Shown here in pieces: positions 51,269 to 56,582 of a stretch of 56,582 nt of DNA (the stretch's first letter is position 1; each line of letters begins with the position of its first letter). The position numbers and the translations under genes are program-made. The stretch spans positions 1 through 56,582 of the forward strand of contig NZ_FQUF01000016.1 in the NCBI RefSeq assembly GCF_900129085.1, in the 5' to 3' direction. Under the pieces are notes generated by a model that saw nothing but the letters and a program-made list of their open reading frames with translations, was not told the origin of the DNA and did not search any database. This stretch comes from Atopostipes suicloacalis DSM 15692 (GTDB lineage: Bacteria > Bacillota > Bacilli > Lactobacillales > Carnobacteriaceae_A).

Positions 51269-52999
51269 ATGTACCCTTATGCAAAGAGGATTTTTGACTT
51301 TATGTCATCTGTTACAATCCTCATTCTTTTATCGCCGTTATTATTACTTGTCGCTCTGTGCATAAAACTAGATTCCAAAGGCCCAGTTTTTTTTAGACAA
51401 GAACGGATAGGAATCCATAAAAAACCTTTTATTATTTATAAGTTTCGAACGATGTATGTAGAAACCCCGAAAAATGTTCCCACTGCTATGCTGTTAAGCC
51501 CTGAAAAACATATTACAAGAGTAGGTAAATGGATTAGAAAAACGAGTATTGATGAATTACCACAACTATTTAATATTCTTAAAGGACAGATGTCTATTGT
51601 AGGTCCGCGACCCGTTATTGCGGCAGAAGCGAAACTTATTCAAGCAAGGACAAAATTGGGTGCTTATTCTATTCTTCCTGGAGTAACAGGCTTAGCACAA
51701 ATTAATGGACGAGATCTAATAGGTGTTCAAAAAAAGGCTCAACTTGATGGTGAATATGCCAAGAAACGAAGTTTTCTATTTGATCTAAAGGTGTTAATGA
51801 GTACTATCGCTTATGTTCTTAAAATGAATGACATTGCAGAGGGAATTATGGAGCTTCCCGATCACACGGAAAAGTTACCAGAAATCCGCAAAAAGATTTT
51901 GATGCTTGGAAATTCCGAAATTGTTATCTACAATTTTCGCTTAGAATTAGTGGAAAGATTATTGGCAGATGGACATGAAGTTATTATTTCCTCACCACAT
52001 GGGGAGAAAATTGAAAAGTTAGTAAAAATGGGGTGTGTTCATGATTCGGTGGAAATTGATCGTCGAGGGACAAATCCTGTTTCTGAAATAAGATTATTAG
52101 TTCATTATTATAAGCTGATAAAAAAAGTTCAACCCGATATTGTATTCAGTTATACGATTAAACCAAATATCTATGGTGCCTTAGCCGCGAGAAAAATGGG
52201 GGTTCCTTATGTTACCAATGTGACAGGATTAGGATCTGCCATCGAGAATAAAGGGCTCCTCCAACGTTTTATGATTCAGTTATATAGAATCTCTTTATCG
52301 AAAGTTCAAACCGTCTTTTTCCAAAACGAAAAAAATCGAGAGCTTTTTTCTAATCATAAGATTGCAGTAAATAAACATATTGTTTTACCTGGTTCAGGAG
52401 TTAATCTGAAAAAGTTTAACCTATTAAAATATCCCTCTACAAAAAAAACGGTTAATTTTGTTTTCATTTCAAGAATTATGAAAGAAAAAGGAATCGATGA
52501 GTTTTTAGAAGCTGCAAAAAAGATTAAAGAAAAATACCCACAAGCAAGGTTTCATATTGCAGGTTTCTTCGAAGAAGAATATGAAAAAGTAATTGAGGAT
52601 TATGCGAAAAGAAAAATTATTCAATATCATGGCATGTTGTCTGATGTTCGAGAACTTTTATCGAAAACACATTGCACAATTCTTCCGTCTTATCATGAAG
52701 GAATGTCCAATGTGCTTTTAGAATCAGCAGCTTCTGGACGTCCAATTCTCGCTTCCAATGTTCATGGTTGTATAGAAACATTTGATGAAGAAAATAGTGG
52801 GTATGGTTTTGAACCTCAAAATACAAAGAGCTTAGTTGCAGCGATTGAACGATTTTTAGCTTTATCTCATAGGGAAAAAGAAAATATGGGTTTAGCGGGA
52901 CGTAAAAAAATGGAAAAGGAATTTGATCGTCAAGTTGTAGTAAATAACTATCTACAAGAATTGAATAAAGTGATAGAGAAAGTTTTAGAGGTGCGATAA
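51269..52999 (+). CDS. Fused initiating sugar-phosphate transferase and GT4 glycosyltransferase
   Basis: A 576-residue two-enzyme fusion. Residues 1-200 are an undecaprenyl-phosphate sugar-1-phosphate transferase (PF02397 type): one membrane helix, then KFRTMYVETP, KTSIDELPQLFNIL and VGPRPVIAAEA. Residues about 210-576 are a GT-B family 4 transferase with KILMLGNSEIVIYNFRLELV, the nucleotide-sugar site SYHEGMSNVLLESAASGRPI and HGCIETFDEENSGYGF. The two activities would add the first and second sugars. They are normally separate proteins. AGGAGG lies 8 bases upstream. The stop overlaps the next ATG by one base. Confidence 0.9.
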   Translation: MYPYAKRIFDFMSSVTILILLSPLLLLVALCIKLDSKGPVFFRQERIGIHKKPFIIYKFRTMYVETPKNVPTAMLLSPEKHITRVGKWIRKTSIDELPQLFNILKGQMSIVGPRPVIAAEAKLIQARTKLGAYSILPGVTGLAQINGRDLIGVQKKAQLDGEYAKKRSFLFDLKVLMSTIAYVLKMNDIAEGIMELPDHTEKLPEIRKKILMLGNSEIVIYNFRLELVERLLADGHEVIISSPHGEKIEKLVKMGCVHDSVEIDRRGTNPVSEIRLLVHYYKLIKKVQPDIVFSYTIKPNIYGALAARKMGVPYVTNVTGLGSAIENKGLLQRFMIQLYRISLSKVQTVFFQNEKNRELFSNHKIAVNKHIVLPGSGVNLKKFNLLKYPSTKKTVNFVFISRIMKEKGIDEFLEAAKKIKEKYPQARFHIAGFFEEEYEKVIEDYAKRKIIQYHGMLSDVRELLSKTHCTILPSYHEGMSNVLLESAASGRPILASNVHGCIETFDEENSGYGFEPQNTKSLVAAIERFLALSHREKENMGLAGRKKMEKEFDRQVVVNNYLQELNKVIEKVLEVR

Positions 53000-54321
53000 T
53001 GAGCGATTTATATGAGAGATTAGTCAATAAAGAAGAGAAAGTTTCATTGATTGGTTTAGGCTATGTAGGATTACCCATCGCTATTGCTTTTGCTAAAAAA
53101 ATAAATGTTATTGGATACGATATTGATGAAAAAAAGATTGAAGAATATAAAAAAGGATTAGATCCGACAAATGAAGCAGGCGATGATGCTGTTAAAGCAA
53201 CAACGGTAAAGTTTACCGCGGATGCTAGACAATTAATTGATGCAAAGTTTCATATTGTAGGGGTTCCTACTCCTATTACAGAAAGTAATATTCCTAATTT
53301 AAATCCTCTTGAAGCTGCAACGAGAACAGTGGGTACTTATTTGACTAAAGGGTCAATTGTTGTATTTGAATCTACTGTATATCCAGGGGTAACAGAAGAC
53401 ATTTGTGTGCCCATCCTTGAAGAAGCTTCGGGTTTAAAGTATGGAGAAGACTTTAAAGTTGGTTTCTCCCCCGAACGCATTAACCCAGGAGATAAGGAAA
53501 ATCGCTTGGAAACGATTGTTAAAGTAGTCTCAGGAACGGATGAAGAAGCACTAGATACCATTGCAAAAGTCTATGAACTTGTTGTAGATGCAGGAGTTTA
53601 TCGTGCCGAGTCCATAAAAGTAGCGGAAGCGGCTAAGGTAATTGAAAATGCGCAAAGAGATATTAATATTGCTTTTATGAATGAGCTTTCGATGATTTTT
53701 AATCGGATGAATATTGATACGAAAGAAGTTTTGGAAGCTGCAGGTACAAAATGGAACTTTTTAGATTTTACGCCCGGATTGGTGGGGGGGCATTGTATCG
53801 GTGTTGATCCTTACTACTTAACTTACAAATCGGAAATGGTAGGCTATCATCCACGAATTGTTTTAGCTGGACGTCGAATTAACAATAAAATGGGGAAATT
53901 TGTTGTAGAAAATGTTATTAAGCAATTGATTCAAGCAAAAATTAATATTCCAGACGCAAAAGTTGGAATCTTAGGCTTTACATTTAAAGAAAATGTTCCT
54001 GATATTCGAAATACCCGAGTGATCGATATTGTTCACGGTCTTGAAGAATACCAAATTCCGGTAGTGGTCCATGACCCATATGCTGATTACGATGAAGTTT
54101 ATGCAGAATATGGAATAAAATTAAATAAGTATAGTGAATTAAAGGATTTGGATGTCGTTATTTTAGCTGTAGCTCACGATGAATACAAAACACTAACGGA
54201 GTCATTTTTTGAAACATTATATAAATCAGGAAGTAATGGCAACAAAATTATGCTGGATGTAAAAGGTCAATTGGATCGAAATAAAGCATTGGCAGCTGGC
54301 TATAGATATTGGCGATTATAA
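52999..54321 (+). CDS. Nucleotide sugar dehydrogenase (UDP-HexNAc dehydrogenase, WbpA/TviB type)
   Basis: A 440-residue UDP-glucose/GDP-mannose dehydrogenase family protein. NAD motif LIGLGYVGLPIAIAFAKK, substrate helix region VFESTVYPGVTEDI, and the catalytic Cys266 in GGHCIGVDPYYLTYK. The PLNPLEAATRTVG and FKENVPDIRNTRVIDIV blocks favour the WbpA/TviB/CapL group, which makes UDP-GlcNAcA, UDP-GalNAcA or UDP-ManNAcA. With the adjacent epimerase it would supply an N-acetylated uronic acid for the polysaccharide. ATG overlaps the preceding TAA. Confidence 0.92.
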   Translation: MSDLYERLVNKEEKVSLIGLGYVGLPIAIAFAKKINVIGYDIDEKKIEEYKKGLDPTNEAGDDAVKATTVKFTADARQLIDAKFHIVGVPTPITESNIPNLNPLEAATRTVGTYLTKGSIVVFESTVYPGVTEDICVPILEEASGLKYGEDFKVGFSPERINPGDKENRLETIVKVVSGTDEEALDTIAKVYELVVDAGVYRAESIKVAEAAKVIENAQRDINIAFMNELSMIFNRMNIDTKEVLEAAGTKWNFLDFTPGLVGGHCIGVDPYYLTYKSEMVGYHPRIVLAGRRINNKMGKFVVENVIKQLIQAKINIPDAKVGILGFTFKENVPDIRNTRVIDIVHGLEEYQIPVVVHDPYADYDEVYAEYGIKLNKYSELKDLDVVILAVAHDEYKTLTESFFETLYKSGSNGNKIMLDVKGQLDRNKALAAGYRYWRL

Positions 54322-54422
54322 ACTCTCCTGATTTAAAAATGACAACAGACAATCGTTTGCATAATTTCTACGATAAATGACGAAGATTGAAAAAGTAAGA
54401 TTTATAGAAAGGAGAAATTCCT

Positions 54423-55397
54423 TTGGGGTATGAAGAGATAACATTCAAACCAGACAGTGTTTTCCTAGTAACGGGTGGGGCAGGATTTATTGGGTCCAAT
54501 TTAGTCGAAGCTTTATTAAATAAAGGCTATGTGGTTCGCGTTTTAGATAATTTATCACAAGGAAAGCAAGAAAATATTGACCTGTTTTCAGAAAATAAAA
54601 ATTTTATGTGTATTCATGGAGACATTCGAGATTTTGAAACTTGTTTAACCGTGACAGAAGAAGTGGATTATGTTTTACATCAAGCAGCTTGGGGAAGTGT
54701 TCCTCGGAGTATCGAGCAACCCTTATTGTATGAAGAAATAAATATTCAGGGGACATTAAACATGCTGGAAGCTTCAAGAAGAAATGAAGTAAAGAAATTT
54801 GTCTATGCTTCCAGTTCTTCTGTCTATGGAGACGAACCGAATTTACCAAAAAAGGAAGGGAAAGAGGGTGAGTTATTGTCCCCTTATGCATTGACGAAAA
54901 AAGTAAACGAAGAATATGCAAAACTTTATACTAGGCTATATGGCCTTGATACTTATGGATTGAGATATTTTAATGTATTTGGTCGTAGACAAGATTTTAA
55001 TGGAGCTTATGCGGCAGTTATTCCTAAATTTATTAAGCAATTATTAAACGATGAAACCCCTACAATTTATGGGGATGGTCAGCAGAGTAGAGATTTTACT
55101 TATATTGAAAACGTCATTGAAGCTAATTTGAAAGCTTGTAAAGCTTCAAGTGATGTAGCTGGCGAAGTATTTAATATTGCTTATGGTGGAAGAGAAACAT
55201 TAGAAGCTGTCTATGTTTCGCTCTGTCAGTCACTCAGAAAGAAAATAAAGCCAATATATGCAGATGAAAGAACTGGAGACATTAAACATAGCCACGCGGA
55301 TATCCAAAAAGCAAAAGAACAGTTGGATTATTTTCCTGATTGGGATTTTGAACGAGGTATAAAAGCAGCAATCGAATGGTACAAAGAAAACATTTAA
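54423..55397 (+). CDS. NAD-dependent nucleotide-sugar epimerase (WbpP/TviC type)
   Basis: A 324-residue extended short-chain dehydrogenase. The NAD motif is VTGGAGFIGSNLVEAL, the catalytic Ser-Tyr-Lys is in YASSSSVYGDE and SPYALTKKVNEE, and GLRYFNVFGRRQD with the C-terminal substrate block follows. It most resembles UDP-GlcNAc or UDP-GlcNAcA 4-epimerases. The start is TTG 54423 with AAAGGAGA at 7-9 bases. That ribosome site (54406-54415) has a perfect 10-nt match to the seed of the candidate small RNA. It works with the preceding dehydrogenase. Confidence 0.9.
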   Translation: MGYEEITFKPDSVFLVTGGAGFIGSNLVEALLNKGYVVRVLDNLSQGKQENIDLFSENKNFMCIHGDIRDFETCLTVTEEVDYVLHQAAWGSVPRSIEQPLLYEEINIQGTLNMLEASRRNEVKKFVYASSSSVYGDEPNLPKKEGKEGELLSPYALTKKVNEEYAKLYTRLYGLDTYGLRYFNVFGRRQDFNGAYAAVIPKFIKQLLNDETPTIYGDGQQSRDFTYIENVIEANLKACKASSDVAGEVFNIAYGGRETLEAVYVSLCQSLRKKIKPIYADERTGDIKHSHADIQKAKEQLDYFPDWDFERGIKAAIEWYKENI

Positions 55398-55440
55398 TGA
55401 CAAAGAGAAGACACACTATTTTTAGGAGGTCTGTTATTCG

Positions 55441-56325
55441 ATGTTTAAAGAAAAAATTCTAACGACCTTAAACGATCGATATTATTTTTTAAAAAATTAT
55501 TTAAGTGACAACTTACCCAGAATATTTTATCGTACAGCCTTTAATAAAAAAATTAGCCGAGCTGAATATATCCAACATTATGAACTTTCATCTGAGTATA
55601 TCGATGAAATTGTGGATTTTTGGGAACCGTATGAAACGATTAATTTGCTATGGCACAAAGCATTTTCTGCGATTAGTGGGATTCAAGATCCTCGGTATAT
55701 TCCAGAGGATATATTCTATAAAAATATTGAGCCTACTTTAAATCGTTATGATTTAGCTCCAGCATATGTTGATAAAAATATGACTGATAAATTATTTTAT
55801 GCCTTTAAACGGCCACAAACGCTCCTTCGCAATATGAATGGCTTATACTATAATGCCGATTATCAACCGATTCATTTAGAAGAAGCACTGGATTTTATTA
55901 AGTCTTACGTTCAGGAACATAAAGTCATTTTAAAACCCTCTATTGATTCGGGAGCTGGAAAAAATGTAAAAATATTAGATTTTAGAGGAAGAAATCCTTC
56001 TGTGATTCTTAAAAAAGTAACGAAACTTTTTAAAGATTATGACCAAGACTTCATTGTTCAAATTTTTTTATACCAGCACGATTCATTTAGTCAAATGCAT
56101 GAAGAATCGCTAAATACGATTCGTTTGATTTCGTTACGCTTAAATGGAAAAATTCATATTTTATCACGAGTCGTTCGGATGGGGAATAATGGCAGTTATA
56201 CAGATAATGCAAAATCCGGGTCAATTACTTGTGGATTTGATGAAAAAGGCTATTTGAATCCTTATGCAGTAAATCATTGGAATTACGAAATCTATAAAAA
56301 ACTATATGATTGCTTCGCAATCTAA
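55441..56325 (+). pseudogene. Sugar-transfer-associated ATP-grasp protein, 3' end removed by IS110 element
   Basis: A 294-residue frame of the sugar-transfer-associated ATP-grasp family (PF14397 as I remember it). The ATP-grasp core is recognisable: VILKPSIDSGAGKNVKILDF and DFIVQIFLYQHDSFSQMHE, then NTIRLISLRLNGKIHILSRV and SGSITCGFDEKGYLNPYAV. The last metal-binding block (usually ending with an EGN or ENN-like segment) is missing: homology stops near YEIYKKLYD, and the frame closes 7 residues later at the end of the inserted element. It probably ligated an acidic or amino group in polysaccharide precursor chemistry. AGGAGG precedes the start. It is likely inactive. Confidence 0.8.
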
Positions 56326-56328
56326 GCC

Positions 56329-56357
56329 ATGACAGAAAAGAGAGAGTATCCTATAAT
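56329..56357 (+). promoter_or_regulatory. Promoter in the IS110 leader
   Basis: ATGACA (56329-56334), exactly 17 bases and TATAAT (56352-56357). It would start a transcript near 56364 that covers the structured leader and then the recombinase gene. Confidence 0.65.
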
Positions 56358-56363
56358 TAACAT

Positions 56364-56531
56364 AGGAAACATTAATCCGAAGGTTTAATGGGTTTTGCCG
56401 AACCTGTATAAAAAACTGGATGAACATTTTATCTTTTGCGATAAGCCGAATACATCTTAGAATGTGAAAATAAAATTACAATATTTTATAGAATGTTCTG
56501 TTTCCTAAATTATTTGATGGAGGTTTTCATC
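56364..56531 (+). ncRNA. Candidate IS110 bridge RNA region
   Basis: The leader can fold into several small stems, for example CATTAA (56369-56374 area) with TTTAATG a few bases on, and CCGAAGG/CCGAACC-type elements. Structured non-coding RNA before the recombinase ORF is known for IS110-group elements, where it bridges donor and target DNA. Here it is inferred from position and promoter only; loop-to-target matches were not computed. Confidence 0.35.
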
Positions 56532-56582
56532 ATGGAAGTTATGATTGAGACATGTTGTGGAATCGACGTTCATCAGAAGACA
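56532..56582 (+). CDS. IS110-family recombinase, first 17 residues (partial)
   Basis: ATG 56532 lies 8 bases after TGGAGG and the frame runs to the window edge. The visible start contains CCGIDVHQKT, the N-terminal RuvC-like DEDD motif of IS110/IS1111 recombinases, with Asp12 as the first acidic residue. The rest, including the serine domain, lies outside. The long leader in front favours the IS110 group over IS1111. Confidence 0.85.
   Translation, partial: MEVMIETCCGIDVHQKT

Larger units (their letters stand above)
56320..56582 (+). mobile_element. IS110-family element, left end (cut by window edge)
   Basis: Homology of the ATP-grasp gene ends near 56310 and an IS110-type recombinase begins at 56532, so the element boundary lies near 56310-56330. 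A short palindrome GATTGC-TTC-GCAATC (56308-56322) sits at the junction. About 200 non-coding bases separate the boundary from the recombinase start, more than needed for a ribosome site. That is the place where IS110-group elements encode their bridge RNA. Confidence 0.75.

Overview
The window is a low-GC (roughly 35-37 %) chromosomal segment of a Gram-positive bacterium. Strong AGGAGG-type ribosome binding sites, frequent TTG/GTG starts, the order dnaX-ybaB-recR-tmk-yaaQ-holB-yabA-yabB-yazA-rsmI, PepF and PepV-like peptidases, a cellobiose-type PTS permease and a GlnPQ-type transporter point to Lactobacillales, most like Carnobacteriaceae or Aerococcaceae. I cannot name the species. The segment is bounded by mobile elements: an IS256-family transposase start at the left edge and an IS110-family recombinase start at the right edge.

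Layout. 1-5.8 kb: IS256 end, a tyrosine recombinase next to a type I specificity gene (hsdS), and a divergent hsdR; no hsdM is in the window. 5.9-6.7 kb: aldo/keto reductase. 7.0-14.3 kb: conserved replication/repair/RNA-modification run from dnaX to rsmI. 14.4-14.8 kb: two different tandem repeat arrays (3 x 52-53 bp and 4 x 40 bp). 14.9-19.7 kb: 5'-nucleotidase-like protein, a pRiA4b ORF-3-like protein, an acidic lipoprotein, PepF. 19.9-24.8 kb: PatB-type C-S lyase, then an EIIC permease, glycosylasparaginase and M20 dipeptidase that look like one catabolic operon. 24.8-28.1 kb: cupin, a GH1 glycosidase remnant, an FAD/NAD(P)-binding protein, and ytoQ lacking a normal start codon. 28.1-32.5 kb: redox island (trxB, glutaredoxin, ArsR-rhodanese regulator, GT8, glutathione reductase). 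32.8-36.4 kb: heterodimeric ABC exporter. 36.5-36.9 kb: type I toxin-antitoxin locus. 37.1-39.1 kb: small unknown membrane/secreted proteins and an XRE regulator. 39.4-42.3 kb: PPP phosphatase and Tex. 42.4-42.8 kb: second array of the 52-bp repeat family. 43.0-43.7 kb: SprT-like protein and a candidate small RNA. 43.8-49.4 kb: an attenuated operon for an amino acid ABC transporter plus PheA and TyrA. 49.7-56.3 kb: start of an exopolysaccharide/capsule cluster, cut by the IS110 element.

The strongest novel signal is upstream of the transporter-pheA-tyrA operon. A promoter is followed by a 21-codon leader peptide whose middle reads FFFSYFRY, by several mutually exclusive RNA stems, and by a near-perfect intrinsic terminator. 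The Phe/Tyr codons themselves pair with a downstream segment. This is the architecture of classical ribosome-mediated attenuation, in a group where T-boxes are the usual solution, and it implies that the transporter carries aromatic amino acids. Other notable items are a toxin/antisense RNA pair, a promoter-hairpin-seed-terminator small RNA, dispersed hairpin repeat arrays at two loci 28 kb apart, an A8 slippage site in dnaX that would give a 435-residue gamma-like product, perfect inverted repeats at the trxB and arsR promoters, and a candidate bridge RNA leader in the IS110 element.

Translation starts were reassigned in many genes from Shine-Dalgarno spacing; the reasons are given per gene. 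All family calls are from reading the translations and remembered motifs; no database search was run.
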